DNA from: CAWFXC01 sp963819735
Lineage (GTDB): Bacteria > Actinomycetota > Acidimicrobiia > IMCC26256 > DASPTH01
Direction of reading: 5' to 3'
DNA: 64,000 nucleotides
NCBI GenBank assembly: GCA_963819735.1
Contig: CAWFXC010000001.1
Coordinates: 124,001 to 188,000 of the forward strand
Below the pieces are notes generated by a model that ran no database searches, was not told where the DNA came from, and saw only the letters and a list, made by a program, of their open reading frames with translations. The position numbers and the translations under genes were made by a program. Shown piece by piece: positions 43,190-52,034 of the stretch (within the stretch, counting starts at the first letter, position 1; the number at the start of each line of letters is the position of its first letter).

Positions 43190-43355
43190 GCCCCGAATCT
43201 ACGTGAGGTGGGGCTCACCCGGGGCCGACAGGGGCGCCGCCTCAAGTTTCCTTGGACCCCCTGCCCCAAAAGACTGGACCCCTCGTCCGATACCGAACTG
43301 CGGTTGGCTCCCTAGAGTCTCGAGCAGGATCATCAGCGACGAGAGGGAACCACCG

Positions 43356-44317
43356 ATGCTCGCAGGATCGCGTCGCGCCCACGCGCGGCACCCGGGCGTG
43401 ATCGCGGTTGTCGTCACCGCGTGCATCGTGCTGGGATCGTTGGCCGCGCTGACGGCGTCGGCGACCGCGGCCACGAAAGCGCGGCCTCGACCGGCAACCT
43501 CCAGTTCGTGAACATGGGCTACACGACCGACCAGCCCGACGGGGTCGCGGTCGACGTGTACATGGGGCAGGGCGCAGTGAACGCGCAGCAGGCGGGCGTG
43601 AAGATCACCGCCATCAAGCCGAAGCCCAAGAAGCTCGTGTCCGGCCTGGCCTTCGGCAGCGCGACGAAGTACCTGAAAACCACCCCGAGCGACTTCGTGT
43701 GGGTCACCGCGAAGGGCTCGCCCACCGTGCTGGCCGTCGACGTCATCCCGATGGAACTCACGAAGAAAGGGTTGACCGAAACGGCCTCGATCGAGAACAA
43801 CAACAGCAACACCGGTCCGCTGCGGGTGCAGCTGTACGGCGAGTACCAGGACTACACGTATTCCGACGGTACCGGGCTGCCGATCAAGGGCTCCGCGGTG
43901 CTGATGGTCCACGGTTCGGGACTCACGGGCGTGTCGGCCGCCGACGCCAGCGACCCGACGAACCAGTTCTTCATGGGGATCGTCGGGCAGGGCTGCATTC
44001 CGCAGTTCGGCGCCACCAACCGGGCCGACTTCGAGACCACGGGTGCGGGTGGCGGTCAGAACGGGCCGGGAACGGAGTACGTGGCCGCGCCGGGCACCGT
44101 CCAATTGGCGCTCTACCCGACCGACACCGTCGAGGACTGCTCGGTGCCACCGCTGGGCGCCACGTCCACGACCCTCACTGCGGGCAGCCGCTACTACGTC
44201 TACTGGTACGGGTCCATCACCAGCCCCAAGCTCCTCGTCGTGCCGGCCGCGCCGCCCGCCGACAAGAAGTTCGGGCCGCAGCAGACCCCGGTCACGACCA
44301 CGACCACGACGCCCTGA
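43356..44317 (+). CDS. Secreted DUF4397-like protein, frameshifted
   Basis: About 320 residues after one repair. The first frame supplies a start with GAGAGGG ribosome site and a clear signal peptide (HPGVIAVVVTACIVLGSLAALTASATAA); one base is missing near 43473, and the second frame gives STGNLQFVNMGYTTDQ, DGVAVDVYMG and VSGLAFGSATKYLK, the pattern of DUF4397 extracellular domains, ending in a Thr-rich tail. Likely secreted or wall-associated, function unknown. Unrelated to the surrounding catabolic genes. Confidence 0.75.
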
Positions 44318-44362
44318 GTCGCGGCGGGCGGCGGGCGGCGACGCCCGCGACAAAGCGGCCCG

Positions 44363-45115
44363 CTACCAGCGCAGCCCGCGGGTGCCACCGCCGTTGACCG
44401 CCACCACCTGCCCGCTCACGTACGCGCACTCGTCCGAGCCGAGGAACACCACGACCTCGGCGATGTCGTGCGGGGTCGCGACGCGACCGGCCGCCGCCGC
44501 GGTCGCGAACGCGTCGAGTTGCTCGGTCGAGAAGAGCGCCTTGGTCCCTTCCGTGAGCACAAAACCGGGCGCGACCACGTTGCTGCGGATGCCCTGCGCG
44601 CCGAACATCGACGCGGTGTAGGCCGAGAGCGTCTCCAATGCCGCCTTGCTCGACCCGTACGCGATGCGACTCCCGGTCGGGCTGCGCGCCGCACCGGAAG
44701 ACGTGTTGACGATCGACCCTCCGCCGGTCTCGATCATCGCGGGGATCGCGTAGCGGCACCCGTAGACGGCGGCCATGACCACGATCTCGAACGTCGCCTG
44801 CCAGACCTCGTTCGGTGTCCCCACCGTGTCGGTGTCGTCGGGCGACGCGACCACCGCGTTGTTGTGCAGCACGTCGAGGCGCCCGAAGCGCGAGACGGCA
44901 ACGTCTACCAGCGCGGCGACGGCCGTCTCGTCGGTGACGTCGGTCGGCTGCGCGACCGCGCCGATCGACTCGGCCACGCGCTGCACCGCGACCGTGTTGA
45001 TGTCGGCGAGCACGACCGACGCGCCCTCCGCGACCATCAGCCGCGCGGTGGCGGCGCCGATACCACTCGCGGCGCCGGTCACGATCGCGACCTTCCCGTG
45101 CAACCGGTCGGTCAC
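44363..45115 (-). CDS. SDR-family oxidoreductase
   Basis: A 250-residue SDR: TGAASGIG cofactor motif, LADIN (acidic residue favouring NAD), catalytic Ser in NTSSGAARS, YGSSKAA active site and a C-terminal SGQVVAVNGGGTRGLRW. Third or fourth gene of a run VOC - metallo-hydrolase - SDR joined by ATGA and GTGA overlaps, so it functions with those proteins. Reaction unknown. Confidence 0.92.
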   Translation of the reverse strand: MTDRLHGKVAIVTGAASGIGAATARLMVAEGASVVLADINTVAVQRVAESIGAVAQPTDVTDETAVAALVDVAVSRFGRLDVLHNNAVVASPDDTDTVGTPNEVWQATFEIVVMAAVYGCRYAIPAMIETGGGSIVNTSSGAARSPTGSRIAYGSSKAALETLSAYTASMFGAQGIRSNVVAPGFVLTEGTKALFSTEQLDAFATAAAAGRVATPHDIAEVVVFLGSDECAYVSGQVVAVNGGGTRGLRW

Positions 45116-45987
45116 GGAACCACCCACTGCCGACGGCCGGCGCCGGCGAGCAGACGACCGAAACGCATGCCCGGGAAATGCGCGCCGGCGACGGGGACCC
45201 CACTCGCTTCGAACTCGCGTGCCAGCGTTTCCTTGGTACGACGCGCGAGTTGGGGATCGACGTCGCCGAGCGACGCCCACTCGGCCTCCACCAATTCGAC
45301 CGGACAGTGGACGACGTCGCCGAGCAGCACGCCCCGCGCGCCGCCGGAAGACAGGACCAACACCGTGCTCCCCGGCGTGTGACCGGGAGCGTGCCGGGCG
45401 TCGATGCCGGGGACGAGCGGACCGTCGTGATCCCAACACTCGAGGCGTTCCGTCAGCGCGAGCAGTTCGGCGGAGAACACGCTGATCGCATCGCCCGGCG
45501 CCACGACGAAGTGCTCCCAGTCGAGGGTGTGACACCGGAAGGTCGCGTTCGGGAAGAGTCCGGCTCCCCCGCTCGTCGCCCAGCCGTAGTGGTCGGGATG
45601 GAGGTGGGTGAGCACCACATCCGTGATGTCGGCCGGATCCACCCCGAGCTCGCGCAGTCGCGCCGGCAGCTCGCCACCTTTGATGACCCGGTCGTACGGA
45701 CCGTAGGGACCGATCTGGTTGGGCCCGACACCGGTGTCGATCAGCACGAGGTGGTCGCCGGTACGGATCAGGAACCCGCCGAGACCGTGTTCGATCATTC
45801 CGTCGTGGTCGAGGAAGCTCGCGAACTCGGCCCAGTCCTCGCGCCGGTGCCCGCGCGCGGCCGCCGCGTTCTCGTGCGTCACGTAGAAGTGTGTCGGGTC
45901 TTCGCGCGAGTACCCGTCGAACACGGGCACCACCTCGAGCTCGCCGATACGCGCCGTCGCGCCGCCGTAGGGGATGGCCGCATTCAT
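45112..45987 (-). CDS. MBL-fold metallo-hydrolase
   Basis: A 291-residue metallo-beta-lactamase-fold hydrolase. The zinc motif is THLHPDHYGW, with further His/Asp in RHAPGHTPGSTVL and LLGDVVHCP. It resembles lactonase/AttM-like or alkylsulfatase-like members and probably opens an ester, lactone or thioester. ATGA overlap with the VOC gene and GTGA with the SDR fix the operon order. Confidence 0.9.
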   Translation of the reverse strand: MNAAIPYGGATARIGELEVVPVFDGYSREDPTHFYVTHENAAAARGHRREDWAEFASFLDHDGMIEHGLGGFLIRTGDHLVLIDTGVGPNQIGPYGPYDRVIKGGELPARLRELGVDPADITDVVLTHLHPDHYGWATSGGAGLFPNATFRCHTLDWEHFVVAPGDAISVFSAELLALTERLECWDHDGPLVPGIDARHAPGHTPGSTVLVLSSGGARGVLLGDVVHCPVELVEAEWASLGDVDPQLARRTKETLAREFEASGVPVAGAHFPGMRFGRLLAGAGRRQWVVP

Positions 45988-46421
45988 GCGCCGGGCACCG
46001 CCCGCCGCATCAGGGTGACGGTGAAGCCGAACCACTGCGCGGGGTCGAGCACCAGTTGGTACACCGCCGCGGCCTGCTCGCTGGCGTTGCCCTTGCTGCT
46101 GTCGTACTCGAAGATGATCCGGAAGCCGCGCTCGGTGAGCCACGCGCGGGCGGCGTCGACGTCGTCGATCTCCCACACCAACGGGCCGATCTGGCCGGCG
46201 CCGTGCTGCGCGAGCTTGGCCCCGAAGCCGCCCCCGCCGTCGATCGGCGCCACGAACTCGATGTGGCCCTCGAAGTCGGTGGCCGACAGCACCGGGTTGC
46301 CTTCGATGGCGTGCGGGGGCGGGAGGTGCAGCCCGAGGAGCTCGTTGAACTGTTGCACCGCGTCCTCGATCTCGTCCTCCCGGACGATCAACTCGACGCG
46401 GTTGAAGCCACGGATCTCCAT
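45984..46421 (-). CDS. VOC (glyoxalase/dioxygenase superfamily) protein
   Basis: A 145-residue vicinal-oxygen-chelate protein with two beta-alpha-beta-beta-beta units (FNRVELIVREDEIEDAVQ and VWEIDDVDAARAWLTERG). His at the usual first metal position is replaced (NRVELIV), so catalysis is uncertain; methylmalonyl-CoA-epimerase-like binding or a structural role is possible. First gene of the VOC-hydrolase-SDR operon, with GGGGAGAGACG before ATG. Confidence 0.8.
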   Translation of the reverse strand: MEIRGFNRVELIVREDEIEDAVQQFNELLGLHLPPPHAIEGNPVLSATDFEGHIEFVAPIDGGGGFGAKLAQHGAGQIGPLVWEIDDVDAARAWLTERGFRIIFEYDSSKGNASEQAAAVYQLVLDPAQWFGFTVTLMRRAVPGA

Positions 46422-46550
46422 CGTCTCTCCCCTCGGTCCGACGTACGGACTCGTCCCTTCGGCGCGGGACCCGTTCGACCCCACTCGGGGCACGGTCTAC
46501 TCGTGGTGCTCGCTATGTGTCGAACGGGTCGCCGGCCGATGGAGAGGAGA

Positions 46551-46994
46551 TCAACCCCAACTGCTGATCTTCAGATCCGCGGGATACGCGACGGACTCGC
46601 CGCCCTCGAGCCACCCCTTGAGCCCCAGGAGGAAGTAGCCCCACTTCGTGCTGCAGTGCTCCATGAACTCGACCGGTTCGCGCCAGTCGGCGTGGGTGAA
46701 CCGCACGATCGTCTCGCCCTCGGAGGTATGGAGGTCGAAGGTGAGGTTCGTGTCCACCCATTCGTCCGGGCCGTCCACGCATCGCCATTCGACGTGCGTC
46801 GGCGTGAGCCCGACAACCTCCATGACCGCCCGCGGTTCGGGATTGCCGAAGTAGAAGCGCAGCTTCCCGCCGAGCTGCGGATCGCCGTCCGCGTCCCGGC
46901 TCCAGAAACCGGCGAGGCCCTCGATCGTGGTCAGCGCTTCGTGGACCTCCGCTGCCGGCGCGGCGATCCCGACCCGGTGCCGGATATCAACCAT
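46551..46994 (-). CDS. SRPBCC / AHSA1-family START-domain protein
   Basis: A 147-residue ligand-binding START-like protein: RHRVGIAAPAAEVHEALTTIEGLAGFWS at the N-terminus and WGYFLLGLKGWLEGGE near the end are typical of Activator-of-Hsp90-homologue-1-like bacterial proteins, which bind small lipophiles. CGAGAGGAGCACGAA gives the ribosome site. It has a near-consensus promoter with twin palindromes 40-90 bases upstream. The VOC operon starts 130 bases downstream on the same strand and may be read through. Confidence 0.88.
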   Translation of the reverse strand: MVDIRHRVGIAAPAAEVHEALTTIEGLAGFWSRDADGDPQLGGKLRFYFGNPEPRAVMEVVGLTPTHVEWRCVDGPDEWVDTNLTFDLHTSEGETIVRFTHADWREPVEFMEHCSTKWGYFLLGLKGWLEGGESVAYPADLKISSWG

Positions 46995-47037
46995 TTCGTG
47001 CTCCTCTCGTCGTTGACCGACCCCTCACTGCAAATAT

Positions 47038-47088
47038 GCAGCTGTTCGGCTGCCTTTCACATTAGGCAGCCAGGTGGCTGCATGTCAA
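47038..47088 (-). promoter_or_regulatory. Sigma70-type promoter with twin GCAGC-N6-GCTGC operators
   Basis: On the minus strand TTGACA (47088-47083) and TAATGT (47064-47059) are spaced by 18 bases, a near-consensus promoter for the START-domain gene. Palindrome GCAGC-CAGGTG-GCTGC (47066-47081) fills the -35/-10 spacer, and GCAGC-TGTTCG-GCTGC (47038-47053) covers the predicted start point. The first has one extra matching pair. Two identical half-site architectures suggest tight repression. No regulator gene is adjacent. Confidence 0.7.
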
Positions 47089-47134
47089 CCCCGTCGAGCG
47101 ATTTCGGCGGGCCCGGCGTGCCACCCTGGCTCCC

Positions 47135-47707
47135 GTGCACGGAACGTCGCGTCGAGCCCGGCTCTGGATCACCGCCGCCGCGCTCGTCGCCCTCGTGGTG
47201 GTGGTCGCCGCCGTCGCCGCGTTCATCGGGACCGGTTCCGGGTCGGGCCCGGCCGGCTGTGACGTCGTGATCGCAGGCGAGAAGTACCGGCTCGACGAGG
47301 AGCAGGCCGCGAACGCCCTGGTGATCACGACCGTGGCCGAGAGCCTCGGGCTGCCGCATCACGCGGTGACGGTCGCGGTGGCCGCCGCCCTGCAGGAATC
47401 CCAACTCCACAATCTGACCCACGGCGACCGGGACTCCGTCGGGATCTTTCAGCAGCGGCCCTCTCAGGGCTGGGGTACCCCGACCCAACTGCTCCAGCCG
47501 CGCTTCGCCGCCGACGCGTTCCTCCGCCAACTCGCGCGGGTCGAGGGCTGGGAGACGCTTCCCGTCACCGTCGCCGCCCAGCGCGTGCAGCGGAGCGCGA
47601 CCCCGGACGCCTACGCGAAGTGGGAGGCGGAGGCGCGGGCGATCGCGCGTGCCACCACCGGTGAGGTCCCGGGCGCGCTGCACTGCGACCCGGCCCTGAG
47701 CCCGTGA
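47135..47707 (+). CDS. Membrane-anchored lysozyme-like protein
   Basis: A 190-residue protein with one N-terminal hydrophobic helix (LWITAAALVALVVVVAAVAAF) and an extracytoplasmic domain with a lysozyme-like pattern: AAALQESQLHNL (Glu in the lytic-transglycosylase position), GDRDSVGIFQQRPSQGWGTP, AAQRVQRSATPDAYAKWE. Such actinobacterial proteins likely bind or cut peptidoglycan. GTG start. Divergent from the START-domain gene across its promoter. Confidence 0.8.
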   Translation: MHGTSRRARLWITAAALVALVVVVAAVAAFIGTGSGSGPAGCDVVIAGEKYRLDEEQAANALVITTVAESLGLPHHAVTVAVAAALQESQLHNLTHGDRDSVGIFQQRPSQGWGTPTQLLQPRFAADAFLRQLARVEGWETLPVTVAAQRVQRSATPDAYAKWEAEARAIARATTGEVPGALHCDPALSP

Positions 47708-47720
47708 GCAGTGCGCCCGG

Positions 47721-48086
47721 TCAACCCTCGCCGTAGGCGACGCTCACCGCGGTCACCACACCGTCGTCGCGCAGCACCAGGGTCTCGGCCACCAGCACGC
47801 CGCGCTCGTTGCGGTAGACGATGGTCAATTGATCGACGCCGATCAGCGTCTCGATCAGCGTGAATTGCAGGTCGTCGTTGCGCGCCAGGCCGGCCTCGTA
47901 GTACTCCAGCACCTCGGCCTTGCCGCGCAGCACGCCGCCGGAACCGGGACGGACGCGTTCGGCCAGCGGCGACGCGACCACCACGTCGTCGGCGAAGTGG
48001 GCGACCACACGGTCGGGTCGGTGGGCGTTCCAGGCTGCGAGCCACTCGCTTCCGATCGCGGTGGCGCGGGTTCGCTCGATCATCAT
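47721..48086 (-). CDS. SnoaL-like / NTF2-fold protein
   Basis: A 121-residue NTF2-fold protein (SEWLAAWNAHRPDRVVAHFADDVVVASP, and VLRGKAEVLEYYEAGLARND). The short length and the AWNAHRPDRVVAHFADD pattern are typical of SnoaL_2 enzymes or binders of unknown substrate. CTGGAGCC precedes a double ATG; the first, at 48086, is used. Confidence 0.82.
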   Translation of the reverse strand: MMIERTRATAIGSEWLAAWNAHRPDRVVAHFADDVVVASPLAERVRPGSGGVLRGKAEVLEYYEAGLARNDDLQFTLIETLIGVDQLTIVYRNERGVLVAETLVLRDDGVVTAVSVAYGEG

Positions 48087-48108
48087 GGCTCCAGGGGTAG
48101 GGATCGGG

Positions 48109-48417
48109 TCATCGGTCTCGGGGTGCAGTCCCGCGGAGCGCGACACTCAGCCGGGTGACCTCGTCGGTGGAGTACTGCAGCATCCGCCGCCGGGTGTCGG
48201 CCGGATCGTGCTCGAGGCCCGTCCCCGGCCGCCAGGCGTGACGCGGCCGGACCGGTCGGGGCACGAACCCACCACCACAGTTCGGGCACACGTTGTGCAG
48301 CACCCGTTCGACGCAGTCCGCGCAGAAGGTGCACTCGTAGCTGCAGATGCGCGCGTGCTCGGCGTCGGGTGGGAGGTCGGTGTCGCAGAGTTCGCAGTTG
48401 GGTCGGAGATCGAGCAC
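48109..48417 (-). CDS. DUF1272 zinc-ribbon-like protein
   Basis: A 102-residue cysteine-rich protein with eight cysteines: CELCDTDL, ICSYECTFCADCVERVL and NVCPNCGGGFVPRPVRP, the family pattern of DUF1272, likely binding two zinc ions. GTG 48417 matches the family N-terminus (LDLRPNCELC). The C-terminal 40 residues are an extension. Lies 22 bases upstream of the SnoaL gene, same strand. Function unknown. Confidence 0.87.
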   Translation of the reverse strand: MLDLRPNCELCDTDLPPDAEHARICSYECTFCADCVERVLHNVCPNCGGGFVPRPVRPRHAWRPGTGLEHDPADTRRRMLQYSTDEVTRLSVALRGTAPRDR

Positions 48418-48601
48418 CGTGCGGCTTCCTGTCGTCACGCTCGACGACGTCGAGATCGTCGAGCAACCTCCGCGTGGATGGCGGCATGGACAGAGGTGTG
48501 CATGGAGTCTTGGTGCGACGGGGCTGCGCTCGCCACTGATTTCCGTGACGAGCGCAGCACTCCGCCAGTTTCTTGCCGGTCTTCGTCGTGCTGGGTCGCG
48601 A

Positions 48602-49000
48602 TCAGGCGGGCGGCGCGAAGAACTCGAGCGCGATGCCATCGGGATCCCGGAAGCTCAAGGCTGAGCCGTACGACGCATCGTTGATGCCACCGTGATCGAC
48701 GCCGAGCTCGTCGAGCCGACGCTCCCACTTCTCGAGCTCACTCCGGTCGGCGCAGCCGAACGCCACGTGGTCGAGACCCACGCGGAATTCGCTGAACGGC
48801 TCGGCGGGCGCGGCCGTACCGTGCTGGTGCAGCCCCACGAGCGTGTGGTTGCCGATCATGAACACGGTGTGGTGCAGATCGGCATCGGTGTCCTCGTCGA
48901 TCACCGGGTCGGCGTCGAAGAGCTCTTCGTACCAGGGAACACTGACGGACAGATCACGAACCGTGATCGCCACGTGGGCCAGCGGGGGGAACGGGGTCAT
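48602..49000 (-). CDS. VOC-family glyoxalase-like protein
   Basis: A 132-residue VOC protein. HVAITVRDLSVSVPWYEELF starts with the expected metal His, HTLVGLHQHG and GLDHVAFGC supply others, and DPDGIALEFF carries the final Glu, so all four metal positions look present: a possible ring-cleaving dioxygenase or glyoxalase-like enzyme. AAAGGAAGAAGCC is the ribosome site. It is divergent from an AraC regulator, its likely controller. Confidence 0.88.
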   Translation of the reverse strand: MTPFPPLAHVAITVRDLSVSVPWYEELFDADPVIDEDTDADLHHTVFMIGNHTLVGLHQHGTAAPAEPFSEFRVGLDHVAFGCADRSELEKWERRLDELGVDHGGINDASYGSALSFRDPDGIALEFFAPPA

Positions 49001-49029
49001 GGCTTCTTCCTTTCGGTTGGGGAGTTCGC

Positions 49030-49083
49030 GCGAGCGCTCGCACCCGACGTGGGTACGGGCCTCGTGCGGTGACGTGGTGTCAC
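49030..49083. promoter_or_regulatory. Divergent VOC/AraC control region with two palindromes
   Basis: The 84-base gap holds GCGAGCGCTCGC (49030-49041, perfect 12-base palindrome) and GTGAC-GTGGT-GTCAC (49069-49083), the latter ending one base before the AraC ATG. AraC proteins usually bind direct repeats, so these could instead belong to another regulator. Confidence 0.4.
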
Positions 49084-49084
49084 A

Positions 49085-50173
49085 ATGAGTATCCGTGCGA
49101 ACCGACTGTTCGACCATGACCGCGACACCACCACTGCTGACCGCGACACCGGAGTTGCGGCCGTGAGCACCTCCGAAACGACGCCGGCATCCTCGGTGCT
49201 CGAGTCGACTCTCGAGCAGTTGCGGCTCGACGGCGCGATCTTCTTCCGGTCGGAACTCACCGAAGGCTTCGCGTTCGAATCGACGCCGGTCGCGCTGGCC
49301 GACCTGCTCCACCCCGGCGCCGATCGACTCATCCTCTTCCACATCGTCGCCCACGGGTCGTGCTGGGTCGCGGCCGACGACGGCGTTCGGCACTGGGCAC
49401 GCGCGGGCGACGTGATCGTGCTGCCCTACGGCGACCACCACACCATCGGCGGCGCGTCACCGGCCGAATCCGTGTCGATCATGACCTTGCTCGACGCGCC
49501 GCCCTGGGACGCGATGCCGCTGTTGCGGCACGGTGGTGGTGGCGAGCAGGTCGACCTCGTGTGCGGCTACCTCTACTCGGAGGACCCGCTGTTCGATCCG
49601 GCGATGCGGGCGTTCCCACCTGCGTTCGTGGTGCGGCTGCCCGACGGCCCGACCAGCGGTTGGGTGCAGGCCAGCATCACCTACGCGCTCGAGGAGACCG
49701 CGCCGTCGAACGCGAGCCCGAACCGCATCAGCACGCGTCTCCCCGAACTGGTCCTGATCGAGGTGCTCCGACTCCATCTCGCATCCGCGCCCGCCGCCGA
49801 CTGCGGCTGGTTCGCCGCACTGGGCGATCCGGTGCTGGCGCCGGCGCTCGCACTGCTCCACGGCGCACCCGAACGGAAGTGGACCGTCGCCGAACTGGCC
49901 GCGGGCGCGGCGGTGTCGCGCTCGCTGCTCGACGAGCGCTTTCGTCAGGTCCTGGGTCGCTCGCCGATCCGCTACCTCACCGAATGGCGCATGCACCTGG
50001 CCGAGGATCTCCTCGCCACCACCGAGATCGGCGTCGCCGTCGTCGCCCGGCGCGTGGGCTACGACTCGGAGGAGGCATTCAGCCGCGCGTTCAAGCGGAC
50101 GCACGGGCTCTCCCCGAGCCACTGGCGGGCCGCCCGCGCCGACCCGAACTCCCCCGAGGCCGATCGCCACTAG
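49085..50173 (+). CDS. AraC-family transcriptional regulator (cupin_6 type)
   Basis: A 362-residue AraC regulator. The N-terminal half is a cupin_6 ligand domain (FHIVAHGSCWVAADDGV, GDVIVLPYGDHHTIGG); the last 100 residues form the double helix-turn-helix (WTVAELAAGAAVSRSLLDERFRQVLGRSPIRYLTEWRM, VARRVGYDSEEAFSRAFKRTHGLSPSHWR). ATG 49085 or GTG 49163 may be used; the first 26 residues are not conserved in type. Divergent from the VOC gene. Confidence 0.92.
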   Translation: MSIRANRLFDHDRDTTTADRDTGVAAVSTSETTPASSVLESTLEQLRLDGAIFFRSELTEGFAFESTPVALADLLHPGADRLILFHIVAHGSCWVAADDGVRHWARAGDVIVLPYGDHHTIGGASPAESVSIMTLLDAPPWDAMPLLRHGGGGEQVDLVCGYLYSEDPLFDPAMRAFPPAFVVRLPDGPTSGWVQASITYALEETAPSNASPNRISTRLPELVLIEVLRLHLASAPAADCGWFAALGDPVLAPALALLHGAPERKWTVAELAAGAAVSRSLLDERFRQVLGRSPIRYLTEWRMHLAEDLLATTEIGVAVVARRVGYDSEEAFSRAFKRTHGLSPSHWRAARADPNSPEADRH

Positions 50174-50212
50174 GTTCGTGCGTCAGGCAGTCGCTGACGT
50201 TCGAAAGGCTTC

Positions 50213-50581
50213 ATGTTCCGAGTTCGGACTCTGGGTTTGGCAATGCTCGTGATCTCGACGATCGCACTCCTCGGTGCTCCGGCCAGTGCCGCGATTCCCA
50301 CCGACAACGCGAAGTTCTGCACCGCGGCCAGCCAGATCGGCAAGAACGCGGGCCCCGCAACCTCGAAGTCGAGTCCGGCGACACTGAAGGCGCTGGCCAA
50401 GGCAATCGACGGTGCCGCGGCGAGCGCGCCGGGCAGGGTCAAGTCGGCGATGCACGCGATGTCGAGCTACGTACGGACCGAAGCCGCGGGCAAGCAACCG
50501 ACGAACGTGCAGCAGTACGCGAAGGCCGCCATCACCTTCACGACGTATCTCGGAAAGAACTGCCGCGGCGTCACGCCGTAG
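50213..50581 (+). CDS. Small secreted protein of unknown function
   Basis: A 122-residue exported protein: signal peptide in residues 1-27 (TLGLAMLVISTIALLGAPASAA), then a helical, Ala-rich mature part with two cysteines (KFCTAASQIG and GKNCRGV) that could form a disulfide joining its ends. No family recognised. It sits 39 bases after the AraC gene without a clear ribosome site, so linkage is uncertain. Confidence 0.7.
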   Translation: MFRVRTLGLAMLVISTIALLGAPASAAIPTDNAKFCTAASQIGKNAGPATSKSSPATLKALAKAIDGAAASAPGRVKSAMHAMSSYVRTEAAGKQPTNVQQYAKAAITFTTYLGKNCRGVTP

Positions 50582-50694
50582 GGCAGACGCACTGCCCGCC
50601 GGTGGCCGTGAACCGGCGGGCGGCCGAGAACATCGCTCCCGAAAACCGGGCCTGGGTAACCTCACAGAACCGGGATGAGGATCGTTCACCAGGT

Positions 50695-51486
50695 ATGAGC
50701 GGGACACTGCCATCGGCGCGGAGTCGGATGCCGACCAGCCGGCTGGGCGGCGTACCGACGACCCTGCCGGCTCCGGGCCACCGTGGCCCGGGGCAGCTCG
50801 CCCTGGGGCTCACCGGCGCCGGAGACGGCGACGATGCGGCCGTCGCGCGCTCAATTGCTGAGCGCATCACCCGGCGGCTCCCCGACGTCGCCCACATCCG
50901 CGACTGGCTGACGCCGGCGGAGCAGCAGGGCCTGGTCGCGCAATTCCGTGAATGGGCGCGCCCACCGGCGGGGCTCCGCCATCCACGCGTTCCCGCCGGC
51001 CATCTCATGAGCGTCCAATCGGTGTGCCTGGGATGGCACTGGCACCCCTACAAGTACTCGCGCACCGCCGACGACACCGACGGCGCGCCGGTGAAGCCGA
51101 TGCCACGGGACCTGATCGAACTCGCCCGGCGCGCGGTCGACGACGTCGCCGCAGCCGAACGATTCGATCCGGACGCCGCGATCGTCAACTACTACCCGCC
51201 CGGTGCGCGCCTCGGGCTCCATCAGGACGGCGAAGAGCCGTCCTCGGCGCCGGTGGTGACCATCAGCCTCGGCGACACCTGCGTCTTCCGTATGGCCGGC
51301 ACCGACCGACGAACCGCGCCCTTCACCGATGTCGAGTTCCACTCCGGCGACCTGCTCGTCTTCGGGGGTCGCAACCGGCGCATCTACCACGGTGTCCCGA
51401 AGGTGGTCGACGGCACCGGCCCCACCTGGCTCGACCTGCCGCCCGGGCGCCTGAGCATCACCATTCGCGACACCGGCCTGGCATGA
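50695..51486 (+). CDS. alkB: AlkB-type Fe(II)/2-oxoglutarate DNA dealkylase
   Basis: A 263-residue AlkB homologue that repairs alkylated bases by oxidative demethylation. The iron triad is His176/Asp178 (GLHQDGEE) and His232 (IYHGVPK); the 2-oxoglutarate arginines are Arg252 and Arg258 (RLSITIRD). NYYPPGARLG and SVQSVCLGWHWHPYKYS are family segments. The first ~45 residues are an extension; ATG 50695 is the only good upstream start. Its TGA overlaps the sigma-factor ATG by four bases, starting an alkB-sigma-ogt operon. Confidence 0.93.
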   Translation: MSGTLPSARSRMPTSRLGGVPTTLPAPGHRGPGQLALGLTGAGDGDDAAVARSIAERITRRLPDVAHIRDWLTPAEQQGLVAQFREWARPPAGLRHPRVPAGHLMSVQSVCLGWHWHPYKYSRTADDTDGAPVKPMPRDLIELARRAVDDVAAAERFDPDAAIVNYYPPGARLGLHQDGEEPSSAPVVTISLGDTCVFRMAGTDRRTAPFTDVEFHSGDLLVFGGRNRRIYHGVPKVVDGTGPTWLDLPPGRLSITIRDTGLA

Positions 51487-52034
51487 CCGACGGTGAACGG
51501 AGCAGCCCGCCGCCCACCCGGTCGCGCCGGCGACCACCACGTCAGCCGTCACTCCCACCGTTCGAGGACGTCGTCACCGAGCACGGGTCGACCGTCATGC
51601 GGGTGTGTCGCGCGATCCTCGATCGCGCCGACGCCGACGACGCCTGGATCGAAACCTTCGTCTCCGCCATGCGCGCGTACCCGGAACTCCCGTCCGACAG
51701 CAACGTGCGCGGGTGGCTGGTCACCATCGCCCACAACCGCGCCGTCGACCAGGTGCGCGCCGCACGCCGACGTCCCACGCCGACCGACGAGCTCCCCGAG
51801 GGTGCTCCGGCCCCGCCCGACCGCGTCGATGCGCTCGACGACCACCACGAGCTGCGCACCGCACTCGACACGCTCGGCGCCAAGCAGCGGGCGGCCGTCA
51901 TCTACCGGCATCTCGGTGACCTCCCCTACGCGGAGATCGCGCAGCTGATGGACATCAGTGAAGCGGCGGCTCGTCGCAACGTCGCCGACGGGATCGCCAA
52001 GCTCCGGACGCAGCTCGAGGGAGCGCAGTCATGA
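51483..52034 (+). CDS. ECF-type RNA polymerase sigma factor
   Basis: A 183-residue sigma-70 family factor with the two ECF domains: region 2 (TEHGSTVMRVCRAILDRADADDAWIETFVSAMRAY, and GWLVTIAHNRAVDQVRAARR) and region 4 (TLGAKQRAAVIYRHLGDLPYAEIAQLMDISEAAARRNVADGIAKLR). It lies between alkB and ogt with ATGA overlaps on both sides, and no anti-sigma gene follows. Production equal to the repair enzymes suggests it sustains expression of the alkylation-repair genes; how it is kept inactive is unknown. Confidence 0.93.
   Translation: MTDGERSSPPPTRSRRRPPRQPSLPPFEDVVTEHGSTVMRVCRAILDRADADDAWIETFVSAMRAYPELPSDSNVRGWLVTIAHNRAVDQVRAARRRPTPTDELPEGAPAPPDRVDALDDHHELRTALDTLGAKQRAAVIYRHLGDLPYAEIAQLMDISEAAARRNVADGIAKLRTQLEGAQS

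Noticed and set aside
48418..48601. Small gene between DUF1272 and VOC genes
   Set aside because: The open frames here have no ribosome site, no motif and are shadows of neighbouring frames.
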